From contig JAPMOS010000028.1 in assembly GCA_027972325.1 (NCBI GenBank), forward strand, positions 1 to 64,000: a DNA stretch of 64,000 nt, given 5' to 3'. The first letter of the stretch is position 1. The number at the start of each line of letters is the position of its first letter. Under the pieces are notes generated by a model. The model had not been told where the DNA came from, searched no databases, and worked only from the letters and a program-made list of their open reading frames with translations. A program made the position numbers and the translations under genes. Positions 44,279 through 54,493 of this stretch are shown one piece after another. This stretch comes from Paratrimastix pyriformis. Taxonomy: Eukaryota > Preaxostyla > Paratrimastigidae.

Positions 44279-47006
44279 ATGATGAATTATCCGGGAATGC
44301 CTTACCCAGATCCAGATCCTCGGATTCTTGGTTTGTGACCTCTTCCCAAATTCGATTGATCCCACTTGTCCAGCGGGTGCTTTTCCAGGGGCGTCGCTCA
44401 CCCAACAAGCTGAGTGGCTCGGAATGCAACGCCCAATGTTATTCCCATATCCCTACCCCACGCTGGTGGGCGCACCTGTCCCGGGGACCATTCCCGGGGC
44501 GGGCCTTCCGGTGCCCTATGGGGTTGCCCCGTATCTCCCCCCCTACGGGCCCATGGGTCCCCTTTCCGCAGCTGAGTTGGTGGCCATGGGAATCGTGCCC
44601 GGGCCGGCTCCTGCTCTGCTGGCAGGCGTAGGGCCCCAGGCCCAGCCACACCAGACCCCGCGCAGACCGCTCACACCCCCGCCGTTCCCCGGGCGGGGCC
44701 GGGGCCGGGGCCGGGGCCGGGGCCGGGGCCGGGGCCGGGGGCGGCTGCGGGAGCGGTGGCAGCCGGCTGGCTGGCGGGATGGCCGAGTGGATCAAGGCCT
44801 TCCCTTCGTCCAACCAGGCCGCGGAGGGGGCGGAGACAGGCCCCGCGGACGAGGGCCGGTCGCACGGCCCGGAGGGGGGACGCCCGGCCGGCACGGAGGG
44901 CCCGACATCGACATTGGCACCCCCGCGGCCCCAGTCGCTCGCGGAGATGGTCAAGCGGCAGGGCGGCACGGTCATCGAGATCACGCCCCACGACGACGAC
45001 TTCTTCGCCCACTCGCTCAACCACCGGCCATCCCCCTTCGCTCGACCAGCCGCTCCTCTCCCCCAGCTCCCCCAGGCAGCGCCACCCGCCCCCGAGCAAG
45101 TTGCGGCCCCATCCGGGGCATCCGGGGCATCCGGGGCGGGCATGGACATTGCGGCTATGGTCGCCGGCCAAGGCGAATCCGAGGATGGCGGCGGCTCCGA
45201 GGAGGACGACGTGAGCGCCGACATGCCCGGCCCCGACTTCGCCGCCCAGCCGGAGCACCAGCCGGAGCACCAGCCGGAGCACCAGCAGGTCGTCCCCTCC
45301 CTTTCCGCCCCCTGACCTGATGGTCTGCCCTAGAGTTCGAGTCCCCGTGCCGGTACCTCGGGCGGTGTCGGAGATGAGGCCCTGGCAGCAGCGCGCAGTT
45401 TGCCCGCCCATCCCGCCCGGCCCCCCCTCGGGAGCGTCCCCTCAGCCGCGGTTGCGACCGCCAGCCGAGCGCTCGAGGCGGTCTGCATCGGGTCCGAGGC
45501 GCCGCCCGGCCGGCCTCCACCGCCACCGCCACCGCCACAGCAACCGGGCCCTGCAGGGACCCCGCCCCCCGCGCATGCTGCCGAGGCTCCGCGCTCCCCT
45601 GCGACCGCCCCCACAGCGGGTGGCCCAGGCCCCCACCGTAAGCCCCGCGACCCGCTGCTGTCGCTGCTCCTCCCCTCGGCCGACGGGCGCCCCCCCACGC
45701 CCCCCTCGGCCTCGGCGGCCACCCCGCGCAGCAGCGCATCCCCGCCACCGACCCCGCCCGCGGCACCCGCCACGCCCACGGCGCCTGCGGCACCCAAGGC
45801 ACCCGCCACGCTCACGGCACCTGCGGCGCTCGCGGCACCCGCCTCGGGAGGCAGCCCCGGCACGCGCAGCCCCAGCCCCAGGGGGGCCGATGGGCCGCTG
45901 CCCCAATCGGGGCGGGCCCCCGAGGAGCCCCAGGGCCCCCGGAAGGAGCGCAAGACGCGGCTGGTCAAGAAGAAGAAGCTCGTCAGGAAGCCCCGCCGCC
46001 CCGAACAGCAGCAGCAGCAGCAGCAGTCAACGGGCACGGGCGACACCCCGCCCCCTTCTCCGGACTTGGCAGCGGGCCCGCCCCCAACGAGGGCGGCGGC
46101 AGCCGATGGGGACGAAGGCGAGGCAACTGGAGCCACCGCCAGGGCCGCCGCTGATGCTCCGATGATGGTGATGACGGCGACGGCGGCGGCGGCGATGACG
46201 ACGGCGGCGGCGGCGATGACGACGGCGGCGGCGGCGACGACGACGACGGCGGCGGCGATGACGACGACGGCGGCGGCGAAGAAGAAGAAGAAGAAGAAGA
46301 AGGCCGCCCGACCGGAAGCCGCTGAGGCCCCATCCGATACCGAGGCCAGGGTTTCTCAGCAGCCTCCTCCCTGCCACCCCGCCGCCTTCCCCGTCCAGGG
46401 TACTCGTGCCTCCGCCCGCGCCCCCGGCGTTCGCAGGCGCCCCGTCCCCCCCATCCCCATCCCCATCCCCATCCCCACCTGAGGCTGCCCGGCAGCGGTC
46501 GCCCTCCCCCTCCTCTGCTGGATTCCTCCCCCCTTCACCCGCCCATTCGCCTCCGGTTGGCAGCTGCGGGGCCGGCGCCCCCGTGCTCGGCCCATCGCGA
46601 TCGGAATCGGAGGGCTCCCGCTCCCCCTCGCCTCCGCCCGCTGCTGCCGCTGCTGGCCGCTCCCCTGGTCCGCGCCCGCCCTCCCTCAGCCCTCCCTCAG
46701 CCCTCCCTCAGCCCTCCCTCAGCCCTCAACCTCATCGCCACTTCCCGTCCTGCATGACCGGTGGCTCGTGCCCTCTGTGTCTGCGGACGTGTGTGTGCAT
46801 CTGCCTGTGCGCCTGTGCGCCTGGTGGGCCTGTGCGCTATTGCTGCTGTTCTCGGGCGGGGTGCTGCCTGCAGAGGAGCGCCTCCACGCTCCCACCCGCC
46901 GCGCTGCCCATGGTCACGTGCCCGCCCCGGAAGCATACCCCACCCCGCCCCCACAGGTGCCCTGCTGCCCCTGCCCCATCGGTCGGCCACCGCGGCAGCA
47001 ACACAG

Positions 47007-47038
<32 letters not shown>

Positions 47039-47094
47039 GCAGCAACAACAGCAACAACAGCAGCAACAACAGCAGCAACAACAGCAGCAGCAGC

Positions 47095-47125
<31 letters not shown>

Positions 47126-47152
47126 GCAGCAGCTGCAACAACAACAACAACA

Positions 47153-47184
<32 letters not shown>

Positions 47185-48555
47185 AGCAGCAGCAGCAACA
47201 ACAACAACAACAACCCGGCCACCCGCCAAGGGGTCATGCAGGACCGCCGGTCCCCATGGGGCCCGTGCTGCCGCCCCGCCGGCCGCCGCTGCTCGGCCCC
47301 ACCGCCCTGAGGAGCCAGGGACCCCTGCTGCCCACCCCGACCGACCCGGCCCCGCCCCCCCAGCCCGGCCAGCCCGCCGGCCAGCCCGGCGCGCCCTGCA
47401 CGGAGCCCCAGCCTCGACCACGGCCATCCATTCCGGGGCCCGTCGGACGGGCGGGCGGCTCTCAGCCGTGGGGCCCCGCCCCGGCCGTGGCCACCTCCCA
47501 GCTGCGGGCAGGCCCCCCAGGGCAGCCCCTCGTCGAGCAGCACCAGCAGCAGCAGTGGCCACCCCTGCCGCCCCCCGGATCCGCCACAGTCGTCGGCAGC
47601 ATGGGTCCGCCTGCTCCCTCTCCTGCCCCTCCCCGCCCCGGCATTTCCGGGCCTCCTTGTGACGCCGGGGCTGTGGCGGGTGCGCAGGCGGCCCGCTTGA
47701 TGACGGAGCGGCCGAGTGGGACGATGCCTGGGACGGGGACGAGGAGGGCGAGGAGGCCGACGCGGATCAGCCGGCTGAGGGGCAGCCCGACATGCGCGCG
47801 GACGGGGCGGCCGACTCCCCGGCCATGCGCGCCCCTCAGCGCCACCCCCCGCTGCCGCGTTACCAGGCGGGGGCAGGGAACCCCCTCGGCCCCGGTCGGT
47901 GGCCTGTGCCCCTGCAAACTGTGCCCTGGGCTGGTGGGCTGGCTGGTGGGCTGGGTCTCCCGCCGGCCCATCCTCGGCTCGTGCTGCCCTCTCACCCCTC
48001 CCGTGCCTGCTGTCTGTTGTATGCTGTCTGTTGTATGTTGGCTGCTGTGTGCTGGATGGCTGCTGTGTGCTGGATGGCTGCTGTGTGCTGGATGGCTGCT
48101 GTGTGCTGGATGGCTGCTGTGTGCTGGATGGCTGCTGGCTGCTGGCTGCTGGCTGCTGGCTGCTGGCTGCTGGCTGCTGGCTGCTGGCTGCTGGCTGGGG
48201 ACCATTCGCGCCTTCCCCTCGGAGCGCAGCCAACGAGCGCCGCCGTGCCGCCGCCTTGCCTGGCGGCCCCTCGCAGCCACGTGGGGGCCGGGGCGCCTCG
48301 CTGCGGAACCGGCAGCCGGCGAGCCCCGAGGGTCCGCGCGGGCGTGGCGGCCGGGGACCCCGCCTGGAGTACGACTCCGCCGATGAGCCGGCCCCCAGAT
48401 CCGAGGCGGCCCCCCAGCAGCAGCAGCAGCAGCGCTCCCGGCCGGTCCGGGGCCCCGCAGGGGACGGCGCACCGACGCGGCTGGCCGGGCCGCCCCCCCG
48501 CCGGTGCGACCTCGACGCCATCGACCGGTGGGAGCACGACCTCGCCCCCGCCTGA
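44279..48555 (+). CDS. RGG / polyQ low-complexity protein
   Basis: Not recognised. MMNYPGMPYPDPDPRIL splices (gtttgt...tccag) to AGAFPGASLTQQAEWLG, then a Pro/Tyr/Gly-rich segment and a GRGRGRG array (44690-44750). Further exons encode SLAEMVKRQGGTVIEITPHD with FFAHSLNHRPSPF (about 44940-45030), an acidic stretch (GGSEEDDVSADMP), KTRLVKKKKLVRKPRR (45955), a polyQ tract of roughly 75 residues (46997-47215), and a last exon with GRGGRGPRLEYDSADEPAP, another Q run and RRCDLDAIDRWEHDLAPA, stop 48555. RGG, polyQ and basic patches suggest an RNA-binding or condensate-forming protein. The terminal RWEHD recalls the short eIF4AIII-contacting motif of Barentsz/CASC3, but that alone is weak. Exon limits inside the low-complexity parts are uncertain. 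Confidence 0.5.
46997..47215 (+). repeat. CAG/CAA (polyQ) coding repeat
   Basis: Mixed CAG and CAA triplets. The frame that reads Gln is continuous with GHPPRGHAGPPVPMG downstream, so this is taken as coding; the Ser/Asn and Ala/Thr frames are alternatives. Confidence 0.8.
48010..48197. repeat. 18-bp and 7-bp CTGCTG satellites (intron)
   Basis: Five copies of an 18-bp unit, GGCTGCTGTGTGCTGGAT, pass directly into about nine copies of GGCTGCT. This shows a shorter unit arising from a longer one in an intron of the RGG/polyQ gene. Confidence 0.88.
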
Positions 48556-48759
48556 CCCCCGCCTGGCCACCTGGCAGCCTTCCCTTCAACTCCACCCTCC
48601 TTCCCCCATCCACCAGAGACCAGAGACCAGAGTCGCTCGAAAGTGGCGCTCGCGTTGGATCGCGCCTCCGGACTTCTTCCTTTCCTTTCTTCTTCCTTTT
48701 CCTGTTGGGGCGAAGGGCCAGAAACCAAACCCGCGCGCCGTTTCCTTTCTTCTTCTTCT

Positions 48760-51700
48760 TCAGAACCAGCCAAGAAAGATGAAAACGGCGGAGGAAGCGC
48801 CGCTTTCGAGCAACTCGTCCTTCTCCGTCCTCCCTCCGTCCTCCGTCCTCCTCCGTCCTCTCCGCCTCCGGTCTCGGCGGCGGGAGGAGGAGGGGAGGAG
48901 GAGGAGGGAGGAGGAGGAGGAGGAGGAGGAGGAGGAGGAGGAGGAGGAGGAGGAGGAGGAGGAGGAGGAGGAGGAGGAGGAGGAGGAGGAGGAGGAGGAG
49001 GAGGAGGAGGAGGAGGCTGGAGGGCCGGGATGCCGCCCAGGCCCACCTGGCGCAGCAGGGGGCAGCCGTCCCGCAGGGCCCGCACAGCGCGCAGGGTGAG
49101 GCCCCCGCAGCCCCACAGGTCGAGCTGGGTCAGCAGCCGGCAGCCCTGCGCCAGTCGGCCCACACCAGCGTCGGTGATCCGGTCGCAATAGGCCAGCACG
49201 AGGCTCGCCAGGGCCGGGGGCGCCCGCTCCTCGAAGGGCGGCAGGGCAGGAAGCACGAACGGCTGCGGCGGCTCGGCCCCCGGGCAGCCCGGGGGGGCGC
49301 CCCGGCTCTGGCTCTGGCCCTGGCTCTGGCTCTGGCCCTGACCCTGACCGCTCCGCTGGGGCCCGCCGGCGGGTTGGGGGCTGCCCAGGGGCGCCAGAGG
49401 CGAGCCGGCAGGCGAGGCGGGGCCGGGCGGGGCCTGTTGCCACCAGGGCAGCGGCGGCGGGGCGGCGGGGCGGCGGGGGCTGAGGCCTCGGCCCCTGGCG
49501 AGGTCGCCCCGGGGGACGGCCGGCCCGGCGGCGAGGGCCTCGAGGGCCTCGTCGGTCAGCAGGCGGCAGCCCCACAGGTTGAGCGACCCCAGCCGCGGGC
49601 AGCACCGTGCCAGGTGCACCAGGCCCTCGCTGTCCACCTCGCTGCACCCCTGGAGGGCCGAGTGGGGGGGGGGCGAGTGACACAGGCGCGCAGGGACGGG
49701 TGCCGCCGCAGGGGGTGGGGGCAGGGTGGGGGCAGGGTGGGGGCAGGGTGAGGGCAGGGTGAGGGCAGGGGGCGGCGCCGGGGCTGTGGCGGACCTGGAT
49801 GTCGAGGGAGGCCAGCCGTGGGCAGCCGTGGGCGAGCCACATGATGCCCAGCGAGGTCAGGGCCCGGCATTCGCACAGCACTAGGCTCTCCACCAGCGGG
49901 CAGCCCGTCCCCAGGGCCCGCAGGGTCGCGTCCGTCACCCGGCGGCAGCCCCATAGGTCCAGGTGCTGCCCCCAGCCGACGAGCGAGCCGCCCCAGACAC
50001 AGTGAGAGGCGGCAGCGTGGGGCGCGGGTGAGGCTCGCGGGCCGAGGGCCGGGCGGGGCGGGCGGGGCGGGGCGGGGCAGCCGAGAGGGCGGGCTGGCGG
50101 GCGGACAGTGAGGGCGGGGCAGGTGGCCAGCAGGGCGACCAGGCCCTCGTCCCGGATGGGGCATCGCGAGAGCTCCGCCAGCTGCAGGCCGCCCCAGGGG
50201 CTCGCGGGAGCGTCGGCCTCCTCTTCCTCTTCCTCGGGCCGGGCGGCCATCCCCCGCTCGTCGCCGCTCCCCAGGGCCGGGGCCGGGGCCGCCTCGAGGG
50301 CGGCAGGGTCCTGGCCGAGGCGGCAGGGTCCTGGCCGCGCCTCGAGGCGCAGCCGCAGGGGCGCCAGCAGGCCGGGGGGCGGCTGGGGCTCCCACAGGCC
50401 CGCCACGCAGTCGGCCTGGGCCTGGTTCTCCCGATAGGTGGCGCCCCACCGCTGCAGGCAGCCGTCCGACAGGCACAGCGAGCTGTTGCCCCCGCCCACG
50501 TAGAGGCGCCGCAGGTAGGGGAACCTGCGTCCACCGTCAGGCCCGCCAGTGGCAACGAGGGGTGCATGATGATGGTGATGGTGATGGTGATGGTGATGAT
50601 GAGGGTGATGAGGTGATGAGAGTGATGGTGATGATGGTGATGATGGTGAGGGGTGAGGGTGATGGCAGGGCGGGGTGAGGGCAGCCAGGGCCGAGGGGCG
50701 GGCGGCTGAAGGGGCACGGCCGGGGGCGGGCGGGGGGGGGGGGGGGGGGTGCAGACGCGGCGGGGATGCCCGCCCAGGCGGCCTCGTCGCCCTCGCAGCC
50801 GCGCCCGTCGAGCTCCACCAGGCGGGGCACCAGCCGCCCCAGGGCACCCAGGACGGGGCCCGTCAGGCCCCGGCTGCCGGCCAGGTCGAGGCGCCGCCCC
50901 CAACGGGCCAGCCCCGGACCCAACTGCTCCCGGAGCCGTTCCACGTCGATGCGTTCTTCGCCGCTCCCGCCGCCCGCCCCCGCCCCGCCGCCCTCGCCCC
51001 AGGGACCGCAGGCCGCAGGGGTCCCGTGGGTCCCGTGGGCGCCGCCCGCCCCGGCCGGCTCTTGCGGGGCCGCCATCGCCATCGGGGGGCCGGCGCCCCC
51101 CAATGCCGTCAACGGGCCGGGGGCGGCAGGGACCGGGGGGCACGAGGGGGCGGGGGGCCGCACCGGTGGATGCGCACCGTGCGGAGGCGCAGGCTGCCCG
51201 CGTGGCGGCCGAGGAGGTGCAAGGCGGCCCCCAGGTGGGGCCCTCCGAGGGTCACCTCCCGCAAGGACTGCCCCGCCCCAGAGCCCAGAGCCCCACCCCA
51301 AACGGACGCGGGTTATGCGGAACAGGTGGGATTGGTGTACGTGGACCAAAGGGACTGATCAATGGGATGGGTGTGCGTGCGTGAGCAGGAGTGTGAGTCT
51401 GCGAGCCACCCGTGGATTGAACTGGCAAGCGGACCTCCCAGGCCAGCGCGTGCCACTTGGCGCACACCCCCGCGCAGCGGGCCGTGTGGGGGAGGCTGAG
51501 GCGGCCCAGGATGAGCCCCACCAGGCCCGTCGGGAGCCGCGCAAAGGGCGATGGCCCGCTGGGGACCCAGCAGGGCTCGGGGCTGGGAGGAGGGGCGGCA
51601 GGTTTTATTTTGGCCTTCGGGGCGGCCCGGCCGCGGTCCCCTTGGAGCGGGGCGGAGGCCCCGGACGGGGGGGCCACAGGGGGTGCGGGCGACGATGGCG

Positions 51701-52052
51701 TCGGGGGGCGGGAGTCGGCCCTGGGACGGCCGGGCGTTGCCTGGTTTCCCGCCGTGTCAGCCGCGGTTTTTCCCGTGCCGTCCGGGAGTCCTGGCGACCA
51801 GGCCGCGGTCGAGGGCAGGAAGAGGTACCGCGGTGGGGTGGCCGGGCTCGTGGCGACAACCGAGCGCGACCGAGGACGAGTGGGCGTCCTGATGCGGGGA
51901 CGGGGAGATCCTTCGTACGTTCGTAAGACAGCCAAGGCAGACCGAATTTTGTCGACATCAACGAGCTCGTCCCCTCGGGGCTGCTCGTCGGAAGATGTGT
52001 GCCGACGCGGGCGAATTTCAAGAGATGATGGTGAAAAAAATGACGTGAACAT
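48760..52052 (-). CDS. F-box / leucine-rich repeat protein (FBXL/AMN1 type)
   Basis: Probable SCF substrate receptor. The start at 52052 (MFTSFFSPSSLEIRPRRHTS) gives about 165 residues of Ser/Pro-rich sequence before the F-box (RLPTGLVGLILGRLSLPHTA, with CAGVCAKWHALAWEVRLP). Exons toward 49020 encode Cys-containing LRRs of the AMN1/FBXL kind: RRLDLAGSRGLTGPVLGALG (50900), PYLRRLYVGGGNSSLCLSDG (50500), QLAELSRCPIRDEGLVALL (50180), HLDLWGCRRVTDATLRALG (49960), CRALTSLGIMWLAHGCPRL (49860), LGSLNLWGCRLLTDEALEAL (49580), CDRITDAGVGRLAQGCRLL and QLDLWGCGGLTLRAVRAL (49150). The C-terminus is uncertain because the frame enters a GGA triplet array at 49017; one frame ends AVFIFLGWF at 48760. The start lies 118 bp from EXOSC2, head to head. 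Confidence 0.82.
48886..49017. repeat. GGA trinucleotide array
   Basis: More than 35 GGA triplets, reading Pro or Ser on the minus strand at the end of the F-box/LRR gene. It is either a homopolymeric C-terminus or the start of a final intron. Confidence 0.92.
50560..50660. repeat. GATGGT/GATGAT array (intron)
   Basis: Degenerate GATGGT repeats in an intron of the F-box/LRR gene. A poly-G run follows at 50730-50748. Confidence 0.82.
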
Positions 52053-52170
52053 TTAAACTTATCAGAGGCGTTCTGCTCCAGGAGCACCACACGCTCCAGG
52101 AGCACCAAGAGAGCACACGAGTGAAAAGCGAGTGGGCAGAACCCCAGGGGGATTTTTATTGTTCCAAGAA

Positions 52171-53649
52171 ATGGCACAGCAGATTTACTTGCCTGCTCAG
52201 GTGATAGATGCCGCAGGGCAGAGCGTTATGAGTGGCCACGGCACAAAGATGTCGAAGGACGGGAAAGTCAGCTCCGTCTGCGCTGGCTATTACCAGCGTA
52301 TCGGTTCGGTGGTCTCGGTGATCACCCTACGTCACCGTTACCTCGCAGCACAAGCAGACGTCATCGTTGGCCGAATCATGGGGCTGTCTATCGAAGACTC
52401 AGAATGGATCGTCGATATTGGTTCCATTCAGTATGCTCGGCTGCCCCTTTCCTCTGTGATGGAACAGGTCTGATTCTGGCAGGAGCGTCTTCGCACCTCC
52501 GTTCATGCTGCCTTATCCGCAGAGGAGACAAACCAAGAAGGATGTCCTCAACATGCGGAGCTTCTTCGCCGAGGGCGACCTGATTTGCGTCTGCTCCGCT
52601 CCGCCGGCTGGGTGATCGTGACCTGACCTCTTTCTGTGTGGCGCAGGGCGTGATCTACCGGGCGCCCCCCGAGGGCCGGGCCACGATCCACCTGTCGGAG
52701 AAGCTGCCCCAGAAGCTCGAGTATGGCACGGCCGTCCGGGTGCCCTGCACCCTCATCAAGGACCTCGCCGAGGTGCGCCCCCCCCGCCCAGCTCCGCCCC
52801 ATCCATCTTGCTTTCCTCGTCCCCGCCCCTGTCCCTCTTTCGTTCGCGCAATATCCCAAGGCCTCTGCGTGCCCTGACGGCCCTCGTCCTCCTCGCCCTC
52901 ATCCCCGCTCCACACCACTTTCATCTGACCGCCCCCCGTGCGTCCCTCCCTGACGGGCGCAGCACGTGCGGCACTTCGATTTCGACATCGACTGCATCCT
53001 GGGCCGCAACGGGTGGGTTTGGATCGCCCCTGGACCGGCCCTCCTCGTCGGGGGGCGCCCCATCCCGGTTCGCCGTCCTCTGCCGCCAAGCCCTCGCTGT
53101 CCCGCCATTGCAGGCCCCCCCACCTCACCACGCGCTGGGCTCTCTCTCTCTCTCTTCCCCCGGTCTGGATTATCGTTTGGGCAGGAGAGCTTTGCGCGGG
53201 TGGCCCGGACTCGGGCGCTGATCGAGGCCCTGCACGGGCGCAGCTGCAAAATCAGCCCCGAGGCCGTGAGCGCCCTCTACCGGGCGGCCCTGCCCTACCC
53301 CCTCGACCAGCTCGCCACCGAGCCCGTCTGTCCCGCCCCGCTGCCCTGCCCTGCCCTGCCCTGCCCTGCCCTGCCCTGCCCTGCCCTGCCCTGCCCTGCC
53401 CTGCCGCTGCCCTGCCCTGCCCTGCCCCACCCCACGCTGGCTCAACTGCGGCTCTTCTTATGGGTCTGGGCCTTCTTGTTCGCTGGGGGGCGGCAGGTGC
53501 GCCGGGCCATTTTCGATGATGCCGGTCTCCACCCGGCCGAGGCCCCCCAGCCCACTCCGCAGCGCCCCACAGGGGCCACCCCGCGCTCCTCGCCCAGCGG
53601 CAGACGGGACGAGGACCAGATCGTGACCATGGGCGACGAGGACGACTGA
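52171..53649 (+). CDS. EXOSC2: Exosome cap subunit RRP4
   Basis: RNA-binding cap subunit of the nuclear and cytoplasmic RNA exosome, which performs 3'-5' RNA processing and decay. The ATG at 52171 gives MAQQIYLPAQVIDAAGQSVM then SGHGTKMSKDG, the conserved GHGT motif of the N-terminal domain. The S1 domain follows (VISVITLRHRYLAAQADVIV appears as SVVSVITLRHRYLAAQAD, then VIVGRIMGLSIEDSEWIVDI), split by a gtctga intron from KKDVLNMRSFFAEGDLICV. The KH-like domain has FDIDCILGRNGWVWI with the GxNG motif of Rrp4. The last exons (RRAIFDDAGLHPAEAP) end in an acidic QIVTMGDEDD. This motif set fits RRP4 better than RRP40. A CCCTG array (53338-53428) is intronic. It is convergent with SmD2 (194 bp) and head to head with the F-box/LRR gene. 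Confidence 0.92.
53338..53428. repeat. CCCTG pentamer array (EXOSC2 intron)
   Basis: About 15 copies of CCCTG following a gtctgtcccg donor in EXOSC2. Confidence 0.92.
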
Positions 53650-53843
53650 ACTCCCCCCCCCCCCCCCCATCTTCAGGCCGCCAGGCCGCCAGGAGCGAAC
53701 AGCGTCCGTCTTTTTGCGGCAGACATGCTATCAACAATGACGTGAATCGCGCACGATCCTGTGCCCGAGCAGAGCCCAACACGGCGATCGAAGGGGGAGG
53801 GCGGGGGGAAGCGACAATGGGTGGAAGGCGACACCGGGGGGCC

Positions 53844-54492
53844 TCACTTGGGGTTCCGCAGAACAACAATAACAGAATCGCCCCGGAGGAACATCTTGGC
53901 GATGAATCGCTCTTTGTTCACGGGACGGGCACGCTTCTTCCCCTTCCCTGCAGATGGGATAAACATGCGGCGGACCACAAAAATGGAAACAGACCCTTGG
54001 CTGGGAGCTCAACCCAATACTCTCGAACCTAAATGTCCAGAAGGGAGAAATGACCCAGAAGAGAAACCCGTGTGGGAAACGAGCGAATGGATGGAAGAGT
54101 GTTTGTAAGAGAGGAACTGTGAAGGTTGCGCACAAACATTTTCGAGGACCATGTTCATGTGACGATCAAAAGCCTTCACCCGCCCCAACAGCTTGCGGTT
54201 GTTGCGGCAGTTCACCATCACCTAATGGGATGGACGCTGGGTAGTGAACAGAAGAGTGGTGCCTTCGGATCAAACCTGGGTGTGGTCGCGTACACTGGCG
54301 AACAGAACCGACATCGGACCCTGAGTGAAATCCTCCTTGACAGGTGCCGCCTAAGAAGATAGAACAAAAATGCCGAGCAGGGGGGAATCGCCCACAAAAA
54401 TATGGGGTAGAGAGTAAGCTCTACGGTCAGCGGAGAAAAAACACGACCTTGGCATCCTTCTCACCGCCTCGTTGAAGGGAGCGTGAAGCCAT
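53844..54492 (-). CDS. SNRPD2: Small nuclear ribonucleoprotein Sm D2
   Basis: Core Sm ring protein of U1, U2, U4 and U5 snRNPs. Five exons are clear. Exon 1 is 54492-54448 ([15 protein letters not shown]) and exon 2 is 54350-54276 ([20 protein letters not shown], then RDHTQ). Exon 3 starts at 54221 and runs to the codons for MVLEN ([20 protein letters not shown]). A short exon encodes [11 protein letters not shown], and the last exon ([20 protein letters not shown], then [13 protein letters not shown]) ends at the stop at 53844. Both Sm motifs are intact, and the protein is near the usual length (about 107 residues). All four donors (gtcgtg, gtttga, gtttgt, gtctgt) have a pyrimidine at +3, which makes this small gene the cleanest evidence for the local splice-site consensus. 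It is head to head with PAN2. Confidence 0.96.
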
Positions 54493-54493
54493 C

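Noticed and set aside
46914-49637. A 907-residue minus-strand ORF spanning polyP, Gln-rich and Leu-rich segments
   Set aside because: Only its 5' part (LRRs) belongs to the F-box/LRR gene; the rest is antisense to the RGG/polyQ gene and its repeats.
53646-53672. C run after the EXOSC2 stop as a transcription terminator
   Set aside because: Polymerase II genes do not terminate at C tracts, and the same homopolymers are scattered in introns.
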